The notes: a model not told the origin generated them from the sequence alone. A DNA stretch of 64,000 bases from CAWCWN01 sp963799245 (GCA_963799245.1 CAWCWN010000003.1:1240001-1304000), one strand, 5' to 3'; counted from the stretch's first letter, positions 8,917-19,333 are shown. A program made the numbers and translations.

Positions 8917-9203
8917 CTGCCTTCGTTGAATGAATAGCAATGGCTGGCCCGTGCTTCGCCTATGCACCATAGGCCATCCCATGAATCTAAGCGACTCTTT
9001 TTGCCTCTTTATGACGTTATTAATGTATATGGGATGTATGAGTGCTCCGTTGTTCGTTCAGGTGCAGGCGGTCAGGCCTGTGCAGCCCGGGCGAGGGAGT
9101 ATTCATTATTCGCTAATGCTGAAAATGGCGTTATGCCTGAGAATCTGTACCTCGATCTGGTGGGAACGGTGCTGATTCTGCTTTTACCAGTGAAGGTGAT
9201 CGC

Positions 9204-10694
9204 ATGCTCGAGCAAAAGTTTTTCGAAGCCTCGCCCGCGGGCCCGCGCCAGGGACCTGCGTATCTCTGCCTGTACGGGCATTTTTATCAACCCCCCCGTG
9301 AAGATCCCTTTAGCGGCAAATTGCCCCTTGAGCCTGGCGCGACCCCATTCGCCAACTACAATGAGAAGATTACAGCTGAATGTTATGCACCCAATGCACG
9401 CGCGGGCAATTTCGCATATATCAGCTTTGACCTCGGCCCGACTCTGGCTGCCTGGTTAGAGCAGACCCATCCTGATGTCTACCAGCAAATCATCGCTGCC
9501 GACCGCCACCACTTCCTGCAATACGGCGTAGGTAATGCCCTGGCACAGGCGTATAACCATACTATTCTTCCCCTGGCTGGCACACGCGACAAGCAGACTC
9601 AGCTTCTCTGGGGCCTGAGCGACTTTCGCCATCGCTTCGGCCATGACGCGCATGGCATGTGGCTGGCGGAGACGGCCGTTGACCTGGAATGCCTGGACAT
9701 CATGGCGCAGCATGGAGTGATGTATACGGTTCTTGCTCCCTGGCAGGCGGCAACCGCGATTGATCCGACGGAGCCATACCTCGTGCGTCTACCATCCGGC
9801 CGCAGCATAAGCGTCTTTTTCTATAATGCGCCGCTCTCCGGCGGCGTCTCTTTTGACTGGACTACGACCAGCAACGCTGACCTCTTCGCCGCCTCCTACC
9901 TGCCCGCTCACCTGGTGAGTGGTAAGCGCGAAGCGGGCGAGGCGCAGATGCTGCTGATCGCCACCGATGGCGAACTCTATGGTCACCACAAGCCCTGGCG
10001 CGATAAGTTCCTGACTCACCTGGTGCAATTTGGGGCTCCGGGCTATGGCTTTGAGGTCTGTACCCTGGAGCGCTACCTGCAGATGTATCCCGCGACCAGG
10101 GAGGCGACGCTGCGTGTGCCAAGCGCCTGGAGCTGTGGCCATGGTGTGGCGCGCTGGGATAGCGGCTGTGAGTGTACAGAGGGTGATAGCAGCTGGAAGG
10201 GCGGCCTGCGCCGCGCCTTGCACAGCCTGGCAGAACGCGGCGATCAACTCTTTGCAGAGTATGCCAGAGAGACGTTAAGCGACCCCTGGGCTGCTCGTAA
10301 CGCCTACCTTGATCTGCGCAATAACTGGATAACGCCCGCGAATTTCTGGTCGCGCTTCGGCAAAGAACAGCGCGCACCCGCACAGCAAGCGGAGGTTGAG
10401 CGAACGCTCCAGCTGCTGGAGGCTCAGTACTACCAGCAGTACAGCTTCACCAGCTGCGGCTTTTTCTTTGAAGACCTGGACCGCATCGAACCGCGCAACG
10501 ATATCTCCTTCGCGCGACGCGCCATTAGCCTCTACTGGCAAGCAACGGCCATTGATCTACAGGCTGACTTCCTGGCGCAACTGGAACAGGTGAAGAGCTG
10601 GCGCTCCGCTCTGACGGGCGCTGCGCTCTATTGCCAGGCCGCGCATGAGAATTTGCTGCCGCCCCGCCAGCGTTCATATCTATGGTCGTTCTGA
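9204..10694 (+). CDS. Glycoside hydrolase family 57 protein with DUF3536-like C-terminus
   Basis: Likely acts on alpha-glucans. GH57 marks are visible: GHFYQPPREDPF near residue 25, NEKITAECYAPNARA, the GPTLAAWLE segment, HGMWLAETAVD, and ATDGELYGHHKPW, which matches the conserved acidic region ahead of the active-site His pair. After about residue 330 the sequence matches DUF3536 (DPWAARNAYLDL, then SCGFFFEDLDRIE). At 496 residues it is shorter than many members of this architecture that exceed 700. No signal peptide, so cytoplasmic, perhaps storage-glycan turnover. ATG 9204 has GAAGGTGA upstream. The roughly 290 bases before it hold no supported gene. Substrate cannot be told from sequence. 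Confidence 0.88.
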   Translation: MLEQKFFEASPAGPRQGPAYLCLYGHFYQPPREDPFSGKLPLEPGATPFANYNEKITAECYAPNARAGNFAYISFDLGPTLAAWLEQTHPDVYQQIIAADRHHFLQYGVGNALAQAYNHTILPLAGTRDKQTQLLWGLSDFRHRFGHDAHGMWLAETAVDLECLDIMAQHGVMYTVLAPWQAATAIDPTEPYLVRLPSGRSISVFFYNAPLSGGVSFDWTTTSNADLFAASYLPAHLVSGKREAGEAQMLLIATDGELYGHHKPWRDKFLTHLVQFGAPGYGFEVCTLERYLQMYPATREATLRVPSAWSCGHGVARWDSGCECTEGDSSWKGGLRRALHSLAERGDQLFAEYARETLSDPWAARNAYLDLRNNWITPANFWSRFGKEQRAPAQQAEVERTLQLLEAQYYQQYSFTSCGFFFEDLDRIEPRNDISFARRAISLYWQATAIDLQADFLAQLEQVKSWRSALTGAALYCQAAHENLLPPRQRSYLWSF

Positions 10695-10813
10695 TACGCA
10701 AGGAAGCAGGCTGCTCACTCACGTCGCTCGCTGACCTGGCCCTATGACTGGAGAAAATAGCAGGGCGACTTCTGGGGAAATAGTGGTCGCTGCATACATT
10801 CTATGGAGCTTGA

Positions 10814-10822
10814 TGTTATAAT
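10814..10822 (+). promoter_or_regulatory. Extended -10 promoter for the response regulator-plsX run
   Basis: TGTTATAAT is a consensus extended -10 about 85 bases before ATG 10908. The same nonamer occurs at 44904 and, on the minus strand, at 23092. Confidence 0.5.
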
Positions 10823-10907
10823 ACGAATATGCATTCGAGCGAGGGGAGGGCTTTTGCTCCTCTACATGGGATGTGATGCTTTTTAGATGAGGGGATAGCA
10901 AGGTACC

Positions 10908-11285
10908 ATGGCGAAAAAAATCTTAATCATGGATGACGATCCAACTATTGCTGATTTACTGGCTGAAGCTCTGGCTTACGAGGGCTATGAAACTTTTATG
11001 ACCACGCAGAGCCTCCGCTTCTATGATGCTGTCCGCGAACATAAACCAGATCTCATCTTGCTGGACCTGATGATGCCTTACCTTGATGGGCGTGATGAGC
11101 TGAAGCTGATGTCGATGGGAGTAGAGCACCAGATCCCGGTAATTGTTGTGACCGCCTTTCTGGAGGCCGGTAACGAGGAAGCCGAGTTCCGCCAGGCGGG
11201 TGTAGTCCATATCGTTTACAAACCTTTCGACCTGGAAAAACTGGTGGAACTGGTGAAGACGACCATCGGAGACCCCGGGGAGTAG
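10908..11285 (+). CDS. Single-domain response regulator (CheY-like)
   Basis: 125 residues forming one receiver domain and nothing else. The acidic pocket is MDDDPT near residues 8-13, the phospho-acceptor Asp lies in LLDLMMP near residue 50, the switch Thr in VVTA near 83, and the conserved Lys in YKPFD near 106. With no output domain it must act through protein partners. It is followed after only 5 bases by plsX, so the two are probably co-transcribed, an unusual pairing of signal transduction with phospholipid synthesis. No histidine kinase is adjacent; the nearest in the window is 26 kb away. Confidence 0.93.
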   Translation: MAKKILIMDDDPTIADLLAEALAYEGYETFMTTQSLRFYDAVREHKPDLILLDLMMPYLDGRDELKLMSMGVEHQIPVIVVTAFLEAGNEEAEFRQAGVVHIVYKPFDLEKLVELVKTTIGDPGE

Positions 11286-11290
11286 GATTC

Positions 11291-12331
11291 ATGAGCGCAG
11301 CTATTCGCGTGGCTCTCGATGCAATGGGAGGCGATCATGCCCCTGGGGAGGTTGTCGCGGGTGCGGTGCAGGCCGCCCGTGAATATGGCTTCGGCGTGTA
11401 CCTGGTGGGGCGTGAAGATGCTATCAGGGCGGAAATCGCCAGGCATGACACGCGGGGTCTCGACCTGCCCATCGTCCATAGCGATGAAGTCATACCTATG
11501 GATGAACATAATCCGGCCAGGGCGGTGCGCAATAAAAATACATCAATGGTGCGCGCCCTGCAACTGGTCAAAGATGGGGCCGCGCTGGGAGCAGTCTCTG
11601 CCGGTAATAGCGGCGCAATGATGGCGGCCGCTTCTCTTGTAACACTCAAACGTTTGCCAGGGGTGGAACGCGCAGCCCTGGGAGGTGTCCTGCCTACCCG
11701 CGACGGCGCCTGCATGGTCATCGATATGGGCGCAAATACCGACTGTAAACCCGAGTACCTGCAGCAGTTTGCCCTGATGGGTTCCATCTACATGGAGCGT
11801 ATCCTGCATGTGCAGTCTCCCCGCGTGGGACTGCTTGCCAACGGAGAAGAAGAATATAAAGGCAATCAACTGGTGCAGGAAGCGCACCAGTTGCTCAAGG
11901 CTAATGCGACCACGCTCGGAGTGCATTTTATTGGCAATGTAGAGGGCCGCGACATTTTTACAGGTGGCGTTGACGTGGTGGTGTGTGACGGCTTTGTGGG
12001 CAATGTGGTCTTAAAGCTGAGTGAGGGTTTATCCGAGGTATTACTTGGTTTGATCCGCGCACAGATGACGAAGTCATTGCCTAACAAACTTGCTGCCGCC
12101 GTCCTGCGTTCAGATCTGCGCAGCGTGGGCAAACGCCTCGACTACACTGAATATGGCGGCCTGCCGCTGCTGGGTATCAATGGCGCGGCAATCATCGCTC
12201 ACGGCCGCTCAAATGCCAGGGCGATTAAAAATGCGCTGCGTGTCGCGCGCCAGACAGCCGCAAGCGGCGTTGCGGAGGCCATCAGCGATGGCCTGGCGAA
12301 GCTGAGCGCGGGAGAAGCAACAAATGTGTAA
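11291..12331 (+). CDS. plsX: Phosphate acyltransferase
   Basis: Makes acyl-phosphate from acyl-ACP, feeding PlsY in phospholipid synthesis; a peripheral membrane enzyme. The N-terminal VALDAMGGDHAP motif (residues 6-17) is diagnostic. Other family segments seen are the NKNTSMVRA, VSAGNSGAMMAAA and MGANTDCKPEYL regions and the C-terminal YGGLPLLGINGAAIIAHG. 346 residues is normal. The start ATG 11291 follows GGGGAGTAGG that overlaps the stop of the receiver gene. plsX is often next to fabD/fabH/acpP; none is found here, although acpS is elsewhere in the window. Confidence 0.97.
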   Translation: MSAAIRVALDAMGGDHAPGEVVAGAVQAAREYGFGVYLVGREDAIRAEIARHDTRGLDLPIVHSDEVIPMDEHNPARAVRNKNTSMVRALQLVKDGAALGAVSAGNSGAMMAAASLVTLKRLPGVERAALGGVLPTRDGACMVIDMGANTDCKPEYLQQFALMGSIYMERILHVQSPRVGLLANGEEEYKGNQLVQEAHQLLKANATTLGVHFIGNVEGRDIFTGGVDVVVCDGFVGNVVLKLSEGLSEVLLGLIRAQMTKSLPNKLAAAVLRSDLRSVGKRLDYTEYGGLPLLGINGAAIIAHGRSNARAIKNALRVARQTAASGVAEAISDGLAKLSAGEATNV

Positions 12332-12348
12332 CAAGGAGTATTTTCCGC

Positions 12349-12558
12349 ATGGGTGAGCCATTTATCCCCAAATATCCTCAAGCCCCTGTTCCCGTGCCTG
12401 CAGCGGCTGACGATCGCTATAAATCCAGACCACCTTTGCGGCAGCCCACGTTGTGGGAGCTGTGCCAGGGATGGCTTCGCTATCAAGGTATTCAGGTGCG
12501 CTGGGATATCGAACGCCGGGCCGTGCGTCTTCTGCGTCGTCCCTGGGGGTCAAGCTAG
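12349..12558 (+). CDS. Small hypothetical protein downstream of plsX
   Basis: A 69-residue frame with AAGGAG 10 bases before ATG 12349, starting 17 bases after plsX and in the same direction. The N-terminal half is Pro-rich; the C-terminal half has Trp-Glu-Leu-Cys-Gln-Gly-Trp and an Arg-rich end that could form a short amphipathic helix. I do not recognise a family. The ribosome binding site and operon-like spacing support translation; no function can be proposed. Confidence 0.5.
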   Translation: MGEPFIPKYPQAPVPVPAAADDRYKSRPPLRQPTLWELCQGWLRYQGIQVRWDIERRAVRLLRRPWGSS

Positions 12559-12588
12559 GCCTGCCGGCGCACCTTTTGCTGGCCATGT

Positions 12589-15036
12589 TTACTGCGAGGC
12601 CTGGAAGTGAACTGTGATGCGCTGGGGCAGGAACGGCATGAAGTGAAGGACGCCGTTATGTACACTAATCTCTGTCCGCAAGGCATTAGGCGTGCCATTC
12701 TTGCCATCCAGCACATTTCTGGCGTAATCGATGGTTTTGCCGGACATCAAGTTGCGCACAGTATCTGCTGTAATTTGTGCCGCGACCTGCCCCGCAGCTG
12801 TGAACCTGAGCACAAGCGAACTGCCATCTGTGGCCGGCGTATTTTTCAATTGCCTCAGCTGTACCTCTTGCTGGGGAACGAGCACCAGACCCTGCTTGAT
12901 GAGGGCATTTTTCAACTCCGCGCTCGCTGCTGCCTGCAGGTCTGAGGCGCGTACCACCAGGACCGTCATATGTACCTTCAGCGTTTCTAAAAATGTGCCG
13001 CTTGTCGCCACCCCCCCCCGGGCCGGAGTTACCGTGGGCGACTCGTCGCGTATGACCCTGCCCTGCTGATCGCCGTCATGTACATTCTTCTGCAGGTAAC
13101 TCTGGATCTGCGCATTTACCCGGATATCAAGCGTATTTTTTACGCTGGCAACATCCTGGCTGGTTACCTGTGAGGCTGTGCCGGTGCCTCCGTGCGTGGT
13201 AGGATTAGCATTATCGACATTCAGGTTGATCGCAACTCCGGGGTTAGCCTGCCGTATCATGCTGATACCTTCCGTTGGAAGCACAGTGATGGCATGGGCC
13301 GCGACATTGCCGATCACGCCGGGATTCTGGGCCAGGATGGTTGTGGGCAATGTCTGACCTGGCTGCACCAGCACATCGGCCTGGGTGGTAAAAAGCACAT
13401 GGTTTTGCGTCGCAAGTAGAGTGCCCGTTGGAATATCAACCTGTCCCTGGGCAGCGCTGTTATTGTTGGTGAAGTAAACGCTGCCATTGGCGGCAACAGT
13501 TCCCGCGGTGGTAACGCCCGTAGCCTTCCCCATTCCCTGGACGCTCGTAGCATAGACCAGCGTTTGAGCGGGCAGCGTGTGCTGGACGCTGTCCTGGCGA
13601 CTGCTGGCGTTGGCCGTGAGCGTCAGTGGCAAGGAGTACGTATGTGCCGGCAAGACAACGGTGACATCAGCCGAAGGCAGCAGAATGACCAGTAAGACAA
13701 GCACCAGCAGCGCGAGCAGGATCAGCCCCGGCACGATGAGCCTGGCGGCGCTATATTTGCTCGAGCCTTGAGCGGCCGACTGTGGTCTGCCAGCAGCGCG
13801 CAGCGGGGGGCGTAGCGCACCCACAGAACGTCTTTTCGCTGCTGGCTGCATGCTTCTCCCCTGGGGACGCACGCGCGGCAGCTCAACAGGGGCGGGTCCG
13901 GGAGCACTCAAGCCGGCTGCCGCAGGCGCAGGTCCTTGCTCGGGAACCGGAGGTAAGGCCATTTCATCATCAGGCTGTGATGTTTGCGGCGGCACAGCAC
14001 TCCTGTGGGGCTTAGCACGCGGGCGACCATGCACGCTGGCTGGATCTGGTGCATCCTCTTCTTCGCCGGGAACCGCCACGATCCCGGGTGATGATGCGCT
14101 GCGATCGACGATATCTCCCATGTCACCCTGATCCTCGATCTGCAAGGCATCATCAGGCTGATTGCTGATGTCGCTGACCTGCTCTTCTACATCGTGGGTA
14201 AAAGCAGAGCCGCGTTGTTCGGGCAGGTGTAAATGAACGGTCGGTTCATCATCAAGAAACGTAAGCGGGTCACGAGGCTCCATTGAGCTGATAGGTTGAT
14301 CACGCATGGGTGCGCGGCTCTCCAGCGGTGGGGGCGGCGGAAGCATTGTATCGGCATCGCCCATCTGGGCCGCCTGGCGTATGCTCTGAGACTGGCGGTA
14401 ATCCTCGTATACATGGTTCGGTTCTTCGTCCTCAAAGGGCTGATTGACGGGATGAGGATGGCTGAGAGACGAGTCGATGCGATAGTCGAATTGCGACTGC
14501 TTGTCGTCCTCAACGTTTTCCACAGGCTGAGCCTGCCTTGATTTCAGGACGCTATCGTCTTCCCTGCGATAAGGCCTGTCAACTGGCTCTGATCTCAAAC
14601 CAGGGTCCAGCGAAGAGCGCAGACTCTGCTGACCCGCAGGCGGCTCAGGCGCGTGTCTGGCGTTTGTCTGGTCCGCAGGAGCGCTTTTGCTGGTTGGTGC
14701 GCGCAGGCGCGGGGAGGTTTTGCCGCCCAGGCCCGGACGCCCCGGGCGGCTCGCCGCACGCGGCCTGCTCGTAAGAGGAGACTCCAGTGAGTCTGCGATC
14801 TTAAAGCCAGCTGCTTTGACCACCGCGCGTATCTGGCGGTCGGCACTTATGATAAGAACATCCTTGTTGAGCTCGTGCGCACGTGAATACAGTAAACGCC
14901 AGCTGACGTGGCTGCGCAGTTGTGCTTGTGCTGGAATGACAAGTATGATGCGTCGACTTCTGCTCCGTTCCAGGCGTTCTCGTACATTGGTTAATTCTTC
15001 TTCTGGGCTCAGATAGATAATCTGCTCATCGGCCAT
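12589..15036 (-). CDS. Baseplate-J-like membrane protein
   Basis: An 815-residue protein in three parts. Residues 1-90 form a compact alpha/beta domain beginning LSPEEELTNVRERLE. Residues 90-435 are Pro/Ser/Gln/Asp-rich and probably disordered. A single membrane helix follows (about 440-460, LILLALLVLVLLVILL), then an extracellular region of about 355 residues rich in Thr/Val/Asn, with the features of the baseplate-J-like domain found in cell-surface proteins of Chloroflexota and some Gram-positives. The name reflects distant similarity to phage baseplates; no other phage gene is near. It is intact, unlike the two genes upstream of it, and probably has a cell-envelope role. Confidence 0.75.
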   Translation of the reverse strand: MADEQIIYLSPEEELTNVRERLERSRSRRIILVIPAQAQLRSHVSWRLLYSRAHELNKDVLIISADRQIRAVVKAAGFKIADSLESPLTSRPRAASRPGRPGLGGKTSPRLRAPTSKSAPADQTNARHAPEPPAGQQSLRSSLDPGLRSEPVDRPYRREDDSVLKSRQAQPVENVEDDKQSQFDYRIDSSLSHPHPVNQPFEDEEPNHVYEDYRQSQSIRQAAQMGDADTMLPPPPPLESRAPMRDQPISSMEPRDPLTFLDDEPTVHLHLPEQRGSAFTHDVEEQVSDISNQPDDALQIEDQGDMGDIVDRSASSPGIVAVPGEEEDAPDPASVHGRPRAKPHRSAVPPQTSQPDDEMALPPVPEQGPAPAAAGLSAPGPAPVELPRVRPQGRSMQPAAKRRSVGALRPPLRAAGRPQSAAQGSSKYSAARLIVPGLILLALLVLVLLVILLPSADVTVVLPAHTYSLPLTLTANASSRQDSVQHTLPAQTLVYATSVQGMGKATGVTTAGTVAANGSVYFTNNNSAAQGQVDIPTGTLLATQNHVLFTTQADVLVQPGQTLPTTILAQNPGVIGNVAAHAITVLPTEGISMIRQANPGVAINLNVDNANPTTHGGTGTASQVTSQDVASVKNTLDIRVNAQIQSYLQKNVHDGDQQGRVIRDESPTVTPARGGVATSGTFLETLKVHMTVLVVRASDLQAAASAELKNALIKQGLVLVPQQEVQLRQLKNTPATDGSSLVLRFTAAGQVAAQITADTVRNLMSGKTIDYARNVLDGKNGTPNALRTEISVHNGVLHFMPFLPQRITVHFQASQ

Positions 15037-15120
15037 AGCCCATTATACCCCCCTGCTTGCGCGTGTATAGTGTGTAGAATTTCAGGAATGTGCGCTGAAT
15101 GTCTACCTCTTCTCGCCAGC

Positions 15121-16459
15121 TTATATGTGCATGTTATGAATTACCCGGTTAAGCGTTCGTTCCAGGATATCGTTCTCGTTTTGTAGCTCAATGGCTTGAT
15201 ATGCCAGGGCCATGGGCGTGATATCCTGCGCGTTTTTCAGCATCTCGCTGGATCATCGATGCTGGCCACCATTTCTGGTTGTACCGTCTTTATGATTGGT
15301 TGGTGAGCAAAGGGGAGCCGCTCCGTCCAGGGGAAAGCTTCAAGCTTCTGGCGCAGATCCGGCAGCGCAGAGCCCCCACCCACCGGTAAATGGCCGGGGG
15401 CAAAAGTTCACCTTTCGCCAAATCATCGATCAGCAGTTCCACGCTATCCATCCAGGTCTGACATTCGGGAGCAAGGATGGCTCCCAGTTCATCGCGGCTG
15501 CTGCCTTTGATGAGGCCGCTGCTGTAGTCAACTTGAGCTTCTCTGCATCTTTGATCGAGATACCTTTGGCTGTTGCGAGGCGGCGCGTAAAGGTACGTCC
15601 CCCAAGGGCAAACATGCGCGTCTCTTCGATGCCGCCCTGCCTCACCAGCGCGATATCGGTTGTTCCACCGCCGATATCAATGAAAATGGCCCCGCTGTCA
15701 GTAGCGGCGTTTGTGCTCAAGCAGCGGGCCAGGGCATATGGTTCGGCGACGATCGTGACCAGTGTCAGATCCAGTCCCTGGGCCACGGTTTCAAGCGCGC
15801 CCAACTGCATCAGTGGGGCGAAGGCGCTAAAGAGGGTCAGCGTGAAGTGGCGTCCGCGAAAGCCTATGGGATTAGCCACCGTTTGTCCATCGATGCGCAC
15901 AGAGATCACCGCGGCATTGGTCAGGCGCACCTCAATATTCTGGTAGCCCGTTTCGGCGGCAATACGATCTTTGGCAATCTTCAAGAATTTTTGCTGTGCT
16001 CCGGTGATTATCGACTCAAGTTCTTCTGGCGTGACGGGTTGCGTAGGGTGCTGGCGTTGTTTATTGACAGTGATCGAGCTTCCCTTGACCAGTTCTCCGG
16101 CTATGCCAATGACGGCTGAAGGAGCGACAATGCCACCCGCTGACTTTTCGGCTGTAATAAGCGCCTCGTTGCAGTTGGCGATGACTCCTGAAATGTCCGT
16201 CACGATGCCATCAGACATATGGGAATAACTCTGCTGATGTCGTCCCACACCCAGCACAATGGCCTCGGTCTTCATGTACTTCGACGATGATCGCTTTGGC
16301 GAATGCGGTGCCGATGTCAAGAGCAGTAAAAAGCTGGCGGTCATCTCCGCCAGTAGCGAGCGGCTGATCATCGTAAGCCCTCCTGGCCATAACAGATATC
16401 CGTTCTTCTTGTCTTCCCTGAAAGAGGTTACGCAGACTTTGAAAGAGATTCATTTTCAT
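15121..16459 (-). pseudogene. FtsA-like actin-fold ATPase, interrupted by frameshifts
   Basis: Segments in different frames join into one FtsA/PilM-like protein: an N-terminal TALDIGTAFAKAII ATPase strand, an SHS2-like insert, then IFIDIGGGTTDIALV (phosphate 2 region) and a C-terminal GGGSALPDL segment, ending in an Asn/Glu-rich helix with stop at 15121. At least four single-base indels are needed: near 16266 (one base extra), 15475, 15384 and 15249 (one base missing each). Start ATG 16459 follows AGGG. The family polymerises at the membrane in division or pilus biogenesis. It sits between the envelope gene and alaS. Conservation between the breaks is high, so sequence error is more likely than decay. 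Confidence 0.7.
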
Positions 16460-16506
16460 GATCCCTACTATTATCCGCAAGTACCATATGGCGGTCCATA
16501 AGTTCT

Positions 16507-16572
16507 AGGGCGACCGCATGTCACCAGGGCGACTCCACGATTACCAGGGCGACCCAAGGGTTGCCCCTACAT
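16507..16572. repeat. Three AGGGCGAC repeats ending in a hairpin
   Basis: AGGGCGAC occurs at 16507, 16526 and 16546 (steps of 19 and 20 bases). The last copy begins a stem-loop, GGGCGACC pairing with GGTTGCCC around CAAG. It lies between the 3' end of alaS and the start of the FtsA-like gene, both on the minus strand, so it could act as a dispersed palindromic repeat or weak terminator. Confidence 0.5.
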
Positions 16573-16603
16573 TATTGCACAAATGTACTATATAAAGCAA
16601 AAG

Positions 16604-19246
16604 TTAGTTGATGTTATCTCTCACGTAACGAGGCACTAGATCGAGAGCTGCTCCCAATTCAGCCTTATTTTTGCCTCCACCTTGCGCTGATTCGGCCTGC
16701 CGCCACCTTTGCCACCCAGGCGTTCTCCAACGGCACTGGCTATTTTACCGGCATGCAGACCGCGCTTGGTCAATGCAGGGTCAACGCTCACCTGGATGCC
16801 TACGCGCTCATCATAGGTGCTGGCTACCACCACACACCCCTGGACGGCTCAGTTTGTTACGCACCATGTCGCCCATCTCACGCAGCACCTTATCGTCCGG
16901 AACATTCACCGCCGCTTGCGACAACCAGCACGCCAGAGACCTCCTGTGCGTCTTTCGCCAGCGCCTCCGCCTCTGCTGAGCTGCTTCTCTCGTGGTACTG
17001 CGCGATCGACGGCGAGCGGCAGCAAGCTCCTGGCACAGTTGCTCCACGCGGGCACTCAAGCATATCAGGCTGCGTCTGCAACCTGGCGGCCAGGGTATCC
17101 ATAGGCGCTGCGGTGGCGCAGATAGGCCTCGGCTCCGCGTCCAGTCAGCGCTTCGATGCGGCGAATACCGGCGGCGATACTTGTCTCCTGAATAGTGATA
17201 TATAGTCCGATCTGGCCTGTATGTGAGCAATGGGTGCCGCCGCACAATTCTATGCTCTTGCCCATCGAGACCACGCGCACCATGTCTTCGTATTTCTCGC
17301 CAAAGAGCGCCATTGCTCCCGTCGTCAGCGCCTGTTGTAGTGGCATAATACTCTGTATGAACGGGCAAATTGGCGCGAATCCAGCGATTTATCTGTTCAT
17401 CAAGCTGTGCTAGCTCTGAAGAGGTCAGCGGGCGCGGGCAGGTGAAGTCAAAGCGCAGACGCTCTGGCTCAACCAGCGAGCCGCGTTGCTCGACCTGGGG
17501 CCGAGCAGGTCGCGCAGGGCTTTGTGGAGCAGGTGTGTGGCGCTGTGATTGCGCATCGTATCTTCGCGGCGCTGCTCGATGACATTGGCTTGCACAGTAT
17601 CGCCTACACGCAGGTAGCCTTCGCTCATCTCGCCATAATGAACAATCAAGCCCTTGATGTGGGCGGCGCGTGTCCTGCACGTGGAAGATCCCCAACTGAC
17701 CCGCTAATGTCGCCCTGATCGCCTATTTGACCGCCGCTCTCGGCATAGAAAGGGGTAGTGTCGAGGATCAACAGCGCCTGTTGCGGTGTACTGATGCTCT
17801 CTACTTCAGCGCCATCAACGATCAGGCCAACCATTTTGCTGCTGCCGCTTATTCCCTGATAGCCGGTGAACTCGGTGGCGCCAACGCGCTTGAGCACTCC
17901 GTCAGAGCCTGGTCGTCCTGTCCTGCGTGAACGTTCCGTTGCTCGACTGCGCTCCTGTTGACGCTGCATGGACTGCTCAAAGCCAGAGACGTCCACCTCA
18001 GTCCATGCTCGGCGGCCACCTCTTGCGTCAGCTCCAGGGGAAGCCATGGGTATCATACAGCTTAAAGGCGTCTTCGCCTGGAATGGTATGGTGGCCTTGT
18101 GCTTGTATATCTTCGATCAGGCTCAGTGAGCAGCGCCAGGCCAGCGTTCAGCGTCTGATTGAACTTCTTCTCTTCCAGGCTCAAAATTTCAACGATGCGG
18201 TCGCGTTGCAAGCTCCAATTCGACATAGTGTCTCTTCATGAGATTGATGACGGTATCGGCGGCCTCCGAGAGGAAGGGCTTATCCAGCCCAAGCAGTTTG
18301 CCATGGCGCACGGCGCGGCGAAGAGGCGACGGAAGATATAGCCTCGTCCTTCATTGCTGGGAGGACGCCATCGGCGGCCAGGAAGACCAGGGCACGCCCA
18401 TGATCGGCGATGACACGCAAGGAGACATCATGTTTGGTATCAAGCCCGTAGGTGTGTGTGGCGAGGGAGGCGAAAGCGGTCAATAATGGGACGGAACAGA
18501 TCTGTATCAAAGACCGACTCTTTGCCCTGTATGACCATCGTCAGGCGTTCCAGGCCCAGGCCAGTGTCGATATTCTTTCTGGGCAGGGGCGTTCGCGTGC
18601 CATCGAGGTCCTGGTAATATTGCATAAAGACGAGGTTCCAGATCTCCAGGAAGCGTTCGCAATCACAACCCGGTTTACAATCGGCTCCGCCCACAGCCAT
18701 GTTCCACGCCGCGATCATAGTAGATTTCGGAGTCGGGGCCGCATGGGCCGATGCCCCAGGAGGTCCCCACCAGTTGTCTTCCAGTCGTACAATAGCCTCA
18801 TCGGGGAAACCCGCCATCTCGCTCCAGTAGGCCGGAGCTTCGTCATCATGCGGGTGAACCGTAGGATAGCAGGCGATCGGCAGGCAATTGGAGCACCTGA
18901 GTCATAAATTCCCAGGCGTAAGCGATCGCTTCGCGCTTAAAATACTCGCCCACGGAGAAATTGCCCAGCATTTCAAAAAAGGTTAAAGTAGCGCTCATTG
19001 CCCACTTTGTCAATATCGGTTGTGCGAAAACATTTCTGCGAGGAGGTCATTAGCAGCGCTGGGGGAGACTCCCTCGCCCAGGAAGTATGGTATCATCTGT
19101 TGCATGCCAGCCGTGGTGAGCAAGACCGTCGGGTCATTGCGCGGAATGAGCGACGAGCTGGGTACTTTGAGATGGCCTTTGCTGGCAAAGAAATCCAGGA
19201 AGCGCGCACGAATTTCAGTACTTGTAAGTTTTAATTCAACAGACAC
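16604..19246 (-). pseudogene. alaS: Alanyl-tRNA synthetase, interrupted by many frameshifts
   Basis: The whole AlaRS can be followed across about 880 codons but in alternating frames. Pieces seen in order: N-terminal FLDFFASKGH, SSQKCFRTTDIDKVGN, FFEMLGNFSVGEYFK, YPTVHPHDDEAPAYW, the GPCGPDSEIYYDRG region, KPGCDCERFLEIWNLVFMQY, the GLGLERL motif, the editing-domain SATHLLHKALRDLLG, the CGGTHCSHTGQIG zinc site and the C-terminal KIASAVGERLGGKGGGRP. Clear indels are near 19050, 18985 and 18870, with several more downstream, including a compensating pair around 18690-18760. GTG 19246 follows AAGGGG. The gene is normally essential and single-copy, so unreliable sequence is the simplest explanation; a true pseudogene would need another alaS. 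Confidence 0.88.
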
Positions 19247-19333
19247 GTCATTCCCCTTATTCTCTGTATGCTACTTCAATGTGTTCGCTATCTATCGTTC
19301 TTTGCACGTGACGATCTTCTCATGTAAGGGAGG

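Noticed and set aside
12589..15036. Prophage origin of the baseplate-J-like gene
   Set aside because: It has a central membrane helix and disordered cytoplasmic part, and no other phage structural, lysis or integrase gene is near.
15296..15946. 216-residue plus-strand frame in the FtsA-like region
   Set aside because: Antisense to the FtsA-like ATPase, whose motifs are plain on the minus strand.
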